Shown: piece after piece, positions 1 to 6,687 of the stretch
Layout: every line of letters begins with the position of its first letter
Position numbering within the stretch: the first letter of the stretch is position 1
Assembly: GCA_031376455.1 (NCBI GenBank)
Contig: JANMDU010000128.1
Span: forward strand, 1 to 7,458
Source: JANMDU01 sp031376455
GTDB taxonomy: Bacteria > Pseudomonadota > Gammaproteobacteria > Burkholderiales > Burkholderiaceae_C
DNA: 7,458 nt
Direction: 5' to 3'
Notes under the pieces: generated by a model
Seen by the model: only the letters and a program-made list of their open reading frames with translations
Told to the model about the DNA's origin: nothing
The model's database searches: none
Translations under genes and position numbers: made by a program

Positions 1-1014
1 CTCGATCGGCCCGAATTTGGTGAAATCAATCTTCGGCCAAGGGATCAATCCGAGTGCAGCACCGTCGCCGCTGCCTGCTGCTGGGGCTTTCGCTGCGATG
101 GCTTTGGTAGCCACTGCACCGCTCATCACGGATTTGGTGAAACCTTGAATATCTGCTTCCGTGATTCGGCCTTTGAGACCAGAACCTTTGACTTCTTCAA
201 GCGGCACACCCAGCTCGCGAGCGAACTTGCGCACGCTGGGGCTGGCGTGGGGCAAGGCGCCTGATGGCGCGGTGGTTGGGTTGTGTGCGGGAGTTGAAAC
301 CTCCGTTCGCCCTGAGCTTGTCGAAGGGCTGGCGGGGGCTTCGACAAGCTCAGCCCGAACGGAAGGAGCGCTTGTTGCGGCGGTTGCGGCTGCAGCGCCC
401 GCAGGCGCAGCACCTTCCAAAATCGCCAGTAAATCACCAATATTGATCTTGTCGCCGACTTTGACCTTCAATTCTTTGAGCACGCCGGCATGGCTCGATG
501 GAATCTCCATCGCCGCTTTGTCGGACTCCACGGTAACGAGCGATTGCTCCACTTTGATCGCATCGCCAGCTTTGACGAAGACTTCAATCACGGCCACGTC
601 TTTGAAATCGCCAATATCGGGGACTTTGACTTCGATAACTGAAGATTGCTGCGCAGTGGGAGATGCTATTGAATTGATAGCTGTTTGCGCAGTATTTACG
701 CCGGCTACAGCCACTTTTTGCTCTAAAACTGGGGCTGGAGCAGGAGTAGGAGCGGAAGATGGCGCAGGCGCTGCGCCCGCCGCTTCTAGCGTGAGCACGA
801 CCGAGCCTTGCTTGACCTTGTCGCCAATTTTGATGCGCAACTCTTTGACCACTCCTGCATGGCTCGATGGAATTTCCATCGACGCTTTGTCAGATTCGAC
901 GGTGATGAGAGATTGCTCAGCCTTGACGGCATCGCCCGGTTTGACCAGTAACTCAATAACGGCAACTTCGTCGAAATCGCCAATATCGGGAACTTGAATT
1001 TCTATTTGAGACAT
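1..1014 (-). CDS. aceF: Dihydrolipoamide acetyltransferase (pyruvate dehydrogenase E2), N-terminal 338 residues, partial
   Basis: E2 core of the cytoplasmic pyruvate dehydrogenase complex: it accepts acetyl groups from AceE on lipoyl-lysines and transfers them to CoA. The reading frame is open from the ATG at 1014 to the left window edge, so the C-terminus is missing. Seen in order: lipoyl domain 1 (about residues 2-78, lipoyl Lys43 in ESDKASMEIPSS); an Ala/Pro linker (79-123); lipoyl domain 2 (about 126-200, Lys166 in ESDKAAMEIPSS); a second linker (201-255); a peripheral subunit-binding domain (about 256-295, with SVRKFARELGV and GSGLKGRITEADI); then the start of the catalytic domain region at IPWPKIDFTKFGPIE (324-338). 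The catalytic His motif lies outside the window. An AAGGA-type ribosome site precedes the ATG. It lies 125 bp downstream of aceE on the same strand and is presumably co-transcribed. Both linkers contain repeat-derived DNA (see the repeat entries). The family call is firm. Confidence 0.96.
   Translation of the reverse strand, partial: MSQIEIQVPDIGDFDEVAVIELLVKPGDAVKAEQSLITVESDKASMEIPSSHAGVVKELRIKIGDKVKQGSVVLTLEAAGAAPAPSSAPTPAPAPVLEQKVAVAGVNTAQTAINSIASPTAQQSSVIEVKVPDIGDFKDVAVIEVFVKAGDAIKVEQSLVTVESDKAAMEIPSSHAGVLKELKVKVGDKINIGDLLAILEGAAPAGAAAATAATSAPSVRAELVEAPASPSTSSGRTEVSTPAHNPTTAPSGALPHASPSVRKFARELGVPLEEVKGSGLKGRITEADIQGFTKSVMSGAVATKAIAAKAPAAGSGDGAALGLIPWPKIDFTKFGPIE
303..362. repeat. REP-like inverted repeat inside the aceF coding sequence
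   Basis: Two 24-nt arms (303-326 and 339-362) are reverse complements at 22 of 24 positions around a 12-nt loop. The arms carry the cores GAGCTTGTCGAAG and CTTCGACAAGCTC. I recall this core as a very common dispersed palindrome in betaproteobacterial genomes, but this is memory, not a search. The unit is 60 bp, exactly 20 codons, so it keeps the aceF frame and encodes residues about 218-238 (VRAELVEAP then STSSGRTE) between lipoyl domain 2 and the subunit-binding domain. The encoded peptide is charged and unlike the Ala/Pro/Thr-rich flanks. Confidence 0.85.
430..989 (-). repeat. Internal duplication: two tandem lipoyl-domain modules in aceF
   Basis: The DNA for the two lipoyl domains is strongly similar at an offset of 369 bp (123 codons). 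The lipoyl-lysine codons lie at 886-888 and 517-519. Stretches such as CATGGCTCGATGGAAT and AAATCGCCAATATCGGG occur in both copies. The modules span roughly 789-1008 and 415-637. Multiple lipoyl domains are normal for proteobacterial AceF, so this is domain duplication rather than a mobile repeat. Confidence 0.85.
650..730. repeat. Repeat-like segment in the linker between the two aceF lipoyl domains
   Basis: The segment contains an inverted repeat GCTAT (665-669) / ATAGC (677-681) with a 7-nt centre, a small palindrome GGCT-AC-AGCC (703-712), and a direct repeat TGCGCAGT at 650-657 and 686-693. It encodes about residues 96-122 of AceF (VLEQKVAVAGVNTAQTAIN and following), which lacks the Ala/Pro composition of the preceding linker. 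The order of motifs (GCTATTGAATTGATAGC, then TTTGCGC, then CTACAGCCACTTTTTGC) resembles an intergenic repeat I recall from Comamonadaceae genomes. The motifs are visible; the family assignment is from memory and the boundaries are approximate. Confidence 0.5.
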
Positions 1015-1023
1015 TTTTTGCAT

Positions 1024-1029
1024 TCCTTG
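1024..1029 (-). promoter_or_regulatory. Ribosome binding site of aceF
   Basis: Read on the minus strand this is AAGGAA, 9 nt upstream of the aceF ATG at 1014. It lies outside the long palindrome (1047-1140), so folding of the palindrome alone would not cover it. It supports the chosen aceF start, as does the immediate onset of the lipoyl fold (MSQIEIQVPDIGDF). Confidence 0.75.
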
Positions 1030-1046
1030 CGCCGCTTCGCGTCGCG

Positions 1047-1140
1047 AAATTAAATGGGGTCAGAGCACAATTAATTTGATTGTTGGTGTTCAAGCGGGGT
1101 CAGTGATCAAAATTAATTGTGATCTGACCCCGTTTAATTT
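1047..1140. repeat. Long imperfect palindrome with nested hairpin in the aceE-aceF spacer
   Basis: The outer arms 1047-1080 and 1106-1140 are inverted repeats over about 34 nt, with two mismatches and one single-base gap. They have AAATTAAA ends and a GGGGTCAGA...CACAATTAATTT body. The right arm ends at 1140, the last base of the aceE stop codon. GGGGTCAG occurs three times: 1056-1063 and 1096-1103 on plus, and 1124-1131 on minus. A shorter alternative hairpin is possible: GGGGTCA (1096-1102) and GATCA (1105-1109) pair with TGATC (1120-1124) and TGACCCC (1125-1131), leaving a 2-nt bulge and a 10-nt loop. There is no T-run after either stem on the aceF side, so it is not a typical intrinsic terminator. 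I recall GGGGTCAGA...AATTA-type palindromes as dispersed repeats, sometimes near Y1-type transposases. Roles in mRNA stability or E1:E2 ratio are possible but inferred. Confidence 0.8.
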
Positions 1141-3860
1141 CATGCGTACAAGGGGTTGATTTTGTCGGTTTTGATGCCGTATTTCTTAATCGCCTCTGTC
1201 ACTTTGCTCATCGGCAATTTGCCTTCATCTGCCAAAGCTTTCAGACTTGAGATCACGATGTAGTGGCGGTTGATCTCAAAGTGCTCGCGCAATTTGCTGC
1301 GGAAATCTGAGCGACCAAAGCCGTCTGTGCCAAGCACTTTGTAGGTGCGGGTCGGTTTGCCATCGGCGGTCGCTTTTTGCACGTAGGGGCGAATTTGCTC
1401 GGCGTAGGCTTTCATGTAGTCGGTGGATGCGATCACCGGGCCAGTCGTCTGAGCCAATTGCGTTTCTACAAAGCTCTTCACGCTCTGGGCTTCTGGGTGC
1501 AAAAGGTTGGTGCGATCTGCCGCTTGGCCATCGCGTGTGAGCTCGTTAAAGCTGGGGCAGCTCCAGACATTCGCGCCGATGCCCCAGTCTTTCTCTAGCA
1601 GCTCTTTCGCAGCGATGCTCTCGCGCAAAATCGTGCCTGAGCCGAGCAGGTTAACCGTGTGGTCTTTCTTCGCAGCGTCTTGCAGTAAATACATGCCTTT
1701 GATGATCTGCTCTTCCGTGCCAACTTTGAGGCCAGGCATCGCGTAGTTTTCATTCAGCAAAGTAATGTAGTAATACACGTTCTCTTGCTTTTCCACCATG
1801 CGCTTCAAGCCGTGATGCAAGATGATGCCCACTTCATGCGCGAAGGTCGGGTCGTATGAAATGCAATTAGGAATTGTGCCGGCCATGATGTGGCTATGGC
1901 CGTCTTCGTGTTGCAAGCCTTCGCCATTCAGCGTCGTGCGGCCGGACGTGCCGCCGAGCAAGAAGCCGCGCGCTTGCATATCTCCTGCAGCCCAAGCCAA
2001 ATCGCCAACGCGCTGGAAGCCAAACATCGAGTAATACACGTAGAACGGCACCATGATGCGGTTGCTGGTGGAGTAGCTCGTAGCCGCTGCAATCCAGCTG
2101 CTCATGCCGCCGGCTTCATTGATGCCTTCTTGCAGAATCTGCCCTTTGACATCTTCTTTGTAGTACATCACCTGTTCTTTATCGACAGGCGTGTATTGCT
2201 GACCGAGCGGGTTGTAAATTCCGACTTGACGGAACAATCCTTCCATACCAAAAGTGCGCGCTTCGTCGACCAAAATCGGCACCACGCGCGGGCCCAGGGC
2301 TTGATCGCGCAGGAGCTGCGTGAGGAAGCGCACGTAGGCTTGCGTGGTGGAGATTTCGCGGCCTTCAGCGGTGGGCTCCATCACTGATTTGAAAACATCC
2401 AGCGCGGGCACTGTAAATGACTCATCCGCTTTTGTGCGGCGATGCGGCAGATAGCCGCCGAGCGCTTTGCGCCGCTCGTGCAGGTATTTCATCTCGGGCG
2501 TGTCGTCAGCCGGCTTGTAGAAAGGCAGGTCTGCAATTTGGCTATCAGGAATCGGGATGTTGAAGCGATCACGGAAGGCTTTGATGTCTTCGTCGGCCAG
2601 CTTCTTGGTTTGGTGAACGGTATTCTTACCTTCACCAATTTTGCCCATGCCAAAACCTTTGACGGTTTTGATCAGCAGCACGGTGGGCTGATTCTTGTGC
2701 TTCACAGCAGCGTCAAATGCAGCAAACACTTTTTGCGGATCGTGACCGCCACGCTTCAAATTCCACACCTCATCGTCGCTCATGTGCGAGACCATCTCCA
2801 GCGTCTCGGGGCTGCGGCCAAAGAAATGTTTGCGCACGAAAGCGCCATCGTTGGCTTTGAAGGCTTGGTAGTCGCCGTCTAGCGTGTCCATCATGATTTT
2901 GCGCAACGCGCCGTTCTTGTCGCGGGCGAGCAGGGGATCCCAGTTGCTGCCCCATAGGGTTTTGATCACATTCCATCCCGCACCACGGAATTCACCTTCT
3001 AGCTCTTGCACGATCTTGCCGTTACCGCGCACCGGGCCATCCAAGCGCTGCAAGTTGCAGTTGATCACGAAGATCAAATTGTCTAAATTTTCACGTGCTG
3101 CGAGGCCAATTGCGCCCAAGCTTTCCGGCTCGTCCATCTCGCCATCGCCGCAGAAGACCCAGACCTTGCGGTTTTCAGTATTCGCAATGCCACGAGCATG
3201 CAAGTATTTCAAAAAGCGCGCTTGATAAATCGCCATGAGAGGGCCTAAGCCCATCGACACGGTGGGAAATTGCCAAAACTCTGGCATCAGTTTGGGGTGC
3301 GGGTAGCTTGAGAGGCCCTTGCCGTCAACTTCTTGGCGGAAGTTCAGGAGTTGCTCTTCGGTCAAGCGCCCTTCGAGATACGCGCGGGCATACACGCCGG
3401 GCGAGACATGGCCTTGGATGTAGATGCAATCGCCGCCATGCTCTTTACCCGGTTCGGCGCTTTCTGCATGCCAGAAATGATTGAAGCCTGCGCCAAAGAG
3501 ATTAGCCAGCGATGCAAACGAGCCAATGTGCCCACCCAAATCGCCGCCGTCTGCTGGGTTGTGCCGATTGGCTTTTACCACCATCGCCATCGCATTCCAG
3601 CGCATGTAGGCGCGTAGGCGCTCTTCAATTTCGACATTACCGGGGTTGCGCGCTTCTTGATCGGGCTCGATGGTGTTGACATAACCCGTGGTCGCAGAAA
3701 ACGGCATGTCGATACTGCTTTGACGGGCATGCTCTAGTAATTGCTCCAGCAAAAAGTGCGCTCTCTCTTTGCCCTCCGATGCGATCACGGCGGATAGCGC
3801 ATCCGTCCACTCTCGGGTTTCTTGCTTGTCTTGATCGATGTCTTTGGGCAATGCCGACAT
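1140..3860 (-). CDS. aceE: Pyruvate dehydrogenase E1 component, homodimeric type
   Basis: Thiamine-diphosphate-dependent pyruvate decarboxylase of the pyruvate dehydrogenase complex. It converts pyruvate to hydroxyethyl-ThDP with CO2 release and acetylates the lipoyl arms of AceF in the cytoplasm. At 906 residues it is near the usual length of the homodimeric family (about 890). Visible motifs: the N-terminal E1 region (GGHIGSFASLANLFGAGFNH, residues 109-128); the ThDP/Mg motif starting GDGEMDEPES (238-247) and closing with NLIFVINCNLQRLDGPV (261-277); the active-site loop GEGKNTVHQTKK with His416 (409-420); Glu582 in the NEAGG segment of the pyrimidine domain, the expected ThDP-activating glutamate; and EDGHSH (652-657). 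The start is the ATG at 3860, 5 nt after a GGAGA site. A TTG at 3872 is in frame but overlaps that site. The frame is intact. It heads an aceE-aceF unit and is divergent from the kinase gene. Confidence 0.98.
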   Translation of the reverse strand: MSALPKDIDQDKQETREWTDALSAVIASEGKERAHFLLEQLLEHARQSSIDMPFSATTGYVNTIEPDQEARNPGNVEIEERLRAYMRWNAMAMVVKANRHNPADGGDLGGHIGSFASLANLFGAGFNHFWHAESAEPGKEHGGDCIYIQGHVSPGVYARAYLEGRLTEEQLLNFRQEVDGKGLSSYPHPKLMPEFWQFPTVSMGLGPLMAIYQARFLKYLHARGIANTENRKVWVFCGDGEMDEPESLGAIGLAARENLDNLIFVINCNLQRLDGPVRGNGKIVQELEGEFRGAGWNVIKTLWGSNWDPLLARDKNGALRKIMMDTLDGDYQAFKANDGAFVRKHFFGRSPETLEMVSHMSDDEVWNLKRGGHDPQKVFAAFDAAVKHKNQPTVLLIKTVKGFGMGKIGEGKNTVHQTKKLADEDIKAFRDRFNIPIPDSQIADLPFYKPADDTPEMKYLHERRKALGGYLPHRRTKADESFTVPALDVFKSVMEPTAEGREISTTQAYVRFLTQLLRDQALGPRVVPILVDEARTFGMEGLFRQVGIYNPLGQQYTPVDKEQVMYYKEDVKGQILQEGINEAGGMSSWIAAATSYSTSNRIMVPFYVYYSMFGFQRVGDLAWAAGDMQARGFLLGGTSGRTTLNGEGLQHEDGHSHIMAGTIPNCISYDPTFAHEVGIILHHGLKRMVEKQENVYYYITLLNENYAMPGLKVGTEEQIIKGMYLLQDAAKKDHTVNLLGSGTILRESIAAKELLEKDWGIGANVWSCPSFNELTRDGQAADRTNLLHPEAQSVKSFVETQLAQTTGPVIASTDYMKAYAEQIRPYVQKATADGKPTRTYKVLGTDGFGRSDFRSKLREHFEINRHYIVISSLKALADEGKLPMSKVTEAIKKYGIKTDKINPLYA

Positions 3861-3865
3861 AGTTG

Positions 3866-3870
3866 TCTCC
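3866..3870 (-). promoter_or_regulatory. Ribosome binding site of aceE, fixing the start at 3860
   Basis: On the minus strand GGAGA is followed by a 5-nt spacer (CAACT) and ATG (3860-3858). The upstream in-frame TTG (3872-3870) overlaps this site, which argues against a 910-residue form. The spacer is at the short end of the usual range. Confidence 0.8.
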
Positions 3871-3893
3871 AATGGAAATATCTTTGATTAAGC

Positions 3894-3905
3894 AGCTATG
3901 TAGCT
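3894..3905. repeat. Small inverted repeat in the aceE leader
   Basis: AGCTA (3894-3898) and TAGCT (3901-3905) are perfect 5-bp arms around TG. The repeat lies 34-45 bases upstream of the aceE ATG, between the predicted transcription start and the ribosome site. It could be an operator half-site pair or chance; nothing else supports a role. Confidence 0.3.
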
Positions 3906-3931
3906 TGCCTCGAATTTAGTGTCTCATCTCT

Positions 3932-3961
3932 ATTATTTCACAAATATCTATCATTTTTCAA
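3932..3961 (-). promoter_or_regulatory. Predicted sigma70 promoter of aceE
   Basis: Read on the minus strand, the -35 is TTGAAA (3961-3956, 5 of 6 to consensus), the spacer is 18 bp, and the -10 is AATAAT (3937-3932, 5 of 6), preceded by TGA as in an extended -10. The expected transcription start near 3925 gives a leader of about 65 nt before the aceE ATG. The -35 overlaps that of the divergent kinase promoter by five bases. Confidence 0.6.
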
Positions 3962-3984
3962 ATAGTGTTACGTGTTTTTATAAT
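3955..3984 (+). promoter_or_regulatory. Predicted sigma70 promoter of the sensor kinase operon
   Basis: A perfect -10 TATAAT (3979-3984) lies 18 bp downstream of TTTTCA (3955-3960, 4 of 6 to the -35 consensus). Transcription would begin near 3990. That is downstream of the in-frame GTG at 3919 and the ATG at 3985, which argues for a kinase start at 4048 or later. The region is clearly AT-rich compared with the flanking genes. Confidence 0.6.
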
Positions 3985-4047
3985 ATGAAAAATAATGCTG
4001 TATTTTTTGTTGAAACGAAAGCGAGCCCTCTGCACGACAATTGCTGC

Positions 4048-6687
4048 ATGACAGACATAGTGACCCATGAATCAATGGATCGAGCAGGTAGCACTGCCCA
4101 AGCCAAGGCAGTTCTGCGCGAGCCAGCGAAAAAGAATCAACACAATGGGCTGGTGCGCTGGTGGCGTTCGCAATCGCCGACGCGGCAAGATCGCTTTGCG
4201 TTAATCGCTCCTTTGGCGGCGGTGGCTGTATTTCTGATGGCGATTGTGGCCAGCTTTGGCTATTTGCGACTGGAGGAAATGGCGCGTGAGCAAGAAGCTG
4301 TGCAGCGCGATGTGGAGTATGCGCAGCAGCGCCTTCGGCTGCGGTTATTAGAGCGCCAAGAGCAATTGCAGCGCTTAGCCTCAGAGATCAGCAACAAGCA
4401 AATTGACTCGGAGGATTTTGTGACCCAAGCTGAAAGCTTGGTGCGCCAATACCCAGAGCTGCAATCTGTGGTGTGGATTGACGCGAAAAAGCGCGTTCGC
4501 GTGAGCTACACCTCACCCAGCATGCCAAGACTTAATATTCGCTCGGGCGGTGACACACTGCGTTATCCCGAGACGGAAGCGGTGTACAACTTGGTGCGCG
4601 ATGTACGCCAGCCGATGTATTCCGTGCCGTTTGCTGTGCCCAGTGGCGTGGGCACGGTGACACTGCCAGTATTGCAAGTGCAAGTGCCGCTGTCGGACGG
4701 CGTACGCTTTGCGGGCGTAGTGATGGGGGAATATCAAATTGATGGGCTACTGCGTTATGGCGTACCCGCAGAGATTTCCGCAAAGTACGCGATTTCGTTG
4801 ATAGACCATCAAAATCGCGTGCTCTCGGGCAACACTTCGCCGAAGCGCAACGCCGCTGCTCGCTTACTGCCTTGGGTGCAGCAAGACATTGAGTATGACG
4901 TGCCAGTCTCGCCGGTGGGCAACAGCTTGGTGCTTCGCGCAGAGGCATATCGAACTTCGCTCGGCGTGATTGGAAGCGCGCTGTTTTGGTTGGTGCTTTT
5001 TTTGTCAGTGATGACAGCTTTTTTACTGGTGAGCGCTTGGCGGCACACCCGCCGGCGCATTCGCACGCAAGCCGCGCTCGTGCAGGAGACTAGCTTTCGC
5101 CGCGCGATGGAAAATTCCATGCTCACCGGCATGCGGGCGCTGGATTTGCAAGGCCGCATCACCTATGTGAACCCGGCTTTTTGCCAGATGACGGGCTGGA
5201 GCGAAGCGCAATTGGTGGGGCTGACAGCGCCTTTTCCTTATTGGCCCGAAGATGATCGCGAATTGCTGGCTGCGCGTCTTGAAGAAGAAATCAGCGGCAA
5301 GACGACGCCGGGCGGTTTTCAAGTGCGCGTGAAGCACCGTAACGGAAGCATTTTTGATGCACGTATGTATGTCTCGCCGCTGGTCGATGGCAAGGGCGTG
5401 CAAAGCGGCTGGATGACAGCCATGACCGACATCACAGAGCCCAATCGCGTGCGCCGGCAGCTCTCTGAGTCTTATGAGCGGTTTACCACGGTGCTGGAGG
5501 GCTTGGATGCAAGCGTGTCTGTCGCGCCATTGGGTGGCGATGAGCTGCTGTTTGCCAACAAGATGTATCGGCTGTGGTTTGGCGGCAAATCCGCGGATCA
5601 CCTACGCCTAATGGAGCAGGCCGGCAGGATCGATGGTGGCGTCGAGCCATCAGAATTTAAAGACAGCACAGCAGGCGACAGCGTGGATGCGCTGGCCGGC
5701 TTGCCCACGGAGGAAATTACTGCGGCAAGAAGTGAGAATGCCGAAATCTTCATACCTGCATTGGGTAAGTGGTTGGAAGTGCGCTCGCGCTACTTGAACT
5801 GGACCGATGGCCGCTTGGCGCAAATGGTGATTGCCACGGACATCACGCCGCGCCGAATGGCAGAGGATTTAGCCGCGCTACAAGCAGAAAAGGCACAGAA
5901 CGCGAGCCGCCTGATTACCATGGGCGAGATGGCAAGTAGCGTGGCTCACGAGCTTAACCAGCCGCTGACAGCGATTTCCAACTATTGCACCGGCATGGTC
6001 AGCCGCATTCACGCCAAGCAAATCACCGAGGAAGAAATGCTCGTCGCGCTTGAAAAAACAGCGCGGCAGGCTCAGCGTGCGGGGCAAATCATTCAGCGCA
6101 TCCGCAGCTTCGTGAAGCGCTCTGCGCCGAATCGCACGAGGAGCGAAGTTTCGCATTTGATCTCTGAAGCACTCGAATTGGCCGAGATCGAGCTGCGCCG
6201 GCGCAATGTACGGCTAACGCATTATCTTGCTAGTGTGCTGCCAACGCTCATGGTCGATCCCATTTTGATTGAGCAGGTGCTCGTCAATTTGTTGAAAAAC
6301 GCAGCCGAATCGATCGATGCCGCAGACCGCCCAAACAGTCGCAACAAAAGCAACCATCGGCGCAGCGTTGATCTGCGCGTGATCTCTAAGCAGATGGAAG
6401 GAATCGGCGAAGTGGTTGAATTTATCGTGACGGATACTGGGCCAGGCTTAGCGCCAGAAGTCATGCAGCGCTTGTTTGAAGCCTTTTTCTCCACCAAAGC
6501 TGAGGGCATGGGCATTGGCCTGAATTTATGCCGCTCCATCGTGGAGAGCCACCAAGGCCGGATGCAGGCCGAGAACCTCTACAATGGTGTCGAAGTAACA
6601 GGTTGTCGGTTTAGTTTTTGGCTGCCCTGTCAGCCATTGGCTTTTGATAGCGGACGCACGGGCAGTTTTGCGGCATTGCCCAGTTGA
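4048..6687 (+). CDS. Membrane-bound PAS-domain sensor histidine kinase (FixL/DctB-like core)
   Basis: Inner-membrane sensor that autophosphorylates on His and passes the phosphate to a response regulator, presumably the next gene. From the ATG at 4048 it has 879 residues: TM1 (about 49-72), a periplasmic region of about 235 residues that starts with a helical Arg/Gln/Glu-rich stretch (76-115), TM2 (about 308-331), a PAS domain (about 345-465, GRITYVNPAFCQMTGWS and later MTDITE), a second PAS-like region (about 475-603, ending IATDITPRR), then HisKA with His634 in VAHELNQPL. The ATPase part shows the N box (NLLKNAAES, 747-755), DTGPGL (796-801) and GMGIGLNL (820-827). The periplasmic part has WIDAKKRVRVSY and SLIDHQNRVLSG, which resemble Cache-type sensor strands (inference). 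No ribosome site is clear before 4048 or the alternative ATG at 4075, so the start is uncertain. The ligand is unknown; the position beside aceE hints at a pyruvate or carboxylate signal. Confidence 0.93.
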   Translation: MTDIVTHESMDRAGSTAQAKAVLREPAKKNQHNGLVRWWRSQSPTRQDRFALIAPLAAVAVFLMAIVASFGYLRLEEMAREQEAVQRDVEYAQQRLRLRLLERQEQLQRLASEISNKQIDSEDFVTQAESLVRQYPELQSVVWIDAKKRVRVSYTSPSMPRLNIRSGGDTLRYPETEAVYNLVRDVRQPMYSVPFAVPSGVGTVTLPVLQVQVPLSDGVRFAGVVMGEYQIDGLLRYGVPAEISAKYAISLIDHQNRVLSGNTSPKRNAAARLLPWVQQDIEYDVPVSPVGNSLVLRAEAYRTSLGVIGSALFWLVLFLSVMTAFLLVSAWRHTRRRIRTQAALVQETSFRRAMENSMLTGMRALDLQGRITYVNPAFCQMTGWSEAQLVGLTAPFPYWPEDDRELLAARLEEEISGKTTPGGFQVRVKHRNGSIFDARMYVSPLVDGKGVQSGWMTAMTDITEPNRVRRQLSESYERFTTVLEGLDASVSVAPLGGDELLFANKMYRLWFGGKSADHLRLMEQAGRIDGGVEPSEFKDSTAGDSVDALAGLPTEEITAARSENAEIFIPALGKWLEVRSRYLNWTDGRLAQMVIATDITPRRMAEDLAALQAEKAQNASRLITMGEMASSVAHELNQPLTAISNYCTGMVSRIHAKQITEEEMLVALEKTARQAQRAGQIIQRIRSFVKRSAPNRTRSEVSHLISEALELAEIELRRRNVRLTHYLASVLPTLMVDPILIEQVLVNLLKNAAESIDAADRPNSRNKSNHRRSVDLRVISKQMEGIGEVVEFIVTDTGPGLAPEVMQRLFEAFFSTKAEGMGIGLNLCRSIVESHQGRMQAENLYNGVEVTGCRFSFWLPCQPLAFDSGRTGSFAALPS

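Noticed and set aside
161..997. Long plus-strand open frame (278 codons) opposite aceF
   Set aside because: It is exactly antisense to the clear lipoyl/subunit-binding coding sequence, and its protein shows only low-complexity Ser/Thr/Ala repeats that mirror the duplicated lipoyl domains. It has no ribosome site or family match.
1036..1048. Perfect small palindrome TTCGCG-T-CGCGAA in the aceF leader
   Set aside because: The 6-bp arms with a single central base cannot form a stable hairpin loop. It could be a DNA-binding site, but nothing else supports one, so no feature is claimed.
3861..3872. TTG start of aceE at 3872 (910 residues)
   Set aside because: It overlaps the GGAGA ribosome site that serves the ATG at 3860; the four extra residues have no support.
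3861..3875. PdhR-like operator at TTG-TCTC-CAA (3863-3872) before aceE
   Set aside because: Only a loose TTG/CAA symmetry is present, without the TTGGT...ACCAA halves expected for PdhR, and it coincides with the ribosome site.
3919..4047. Upstream extension of the kinase from GTG 3919 or ATG 3985
   Set aside because: The stretch is AT-rich, encodes a Phe/Tyr/Asn-rich peptide unlike the rest of the protein, overlaps both predicted promoters, and would begin before the predicted transcription start.
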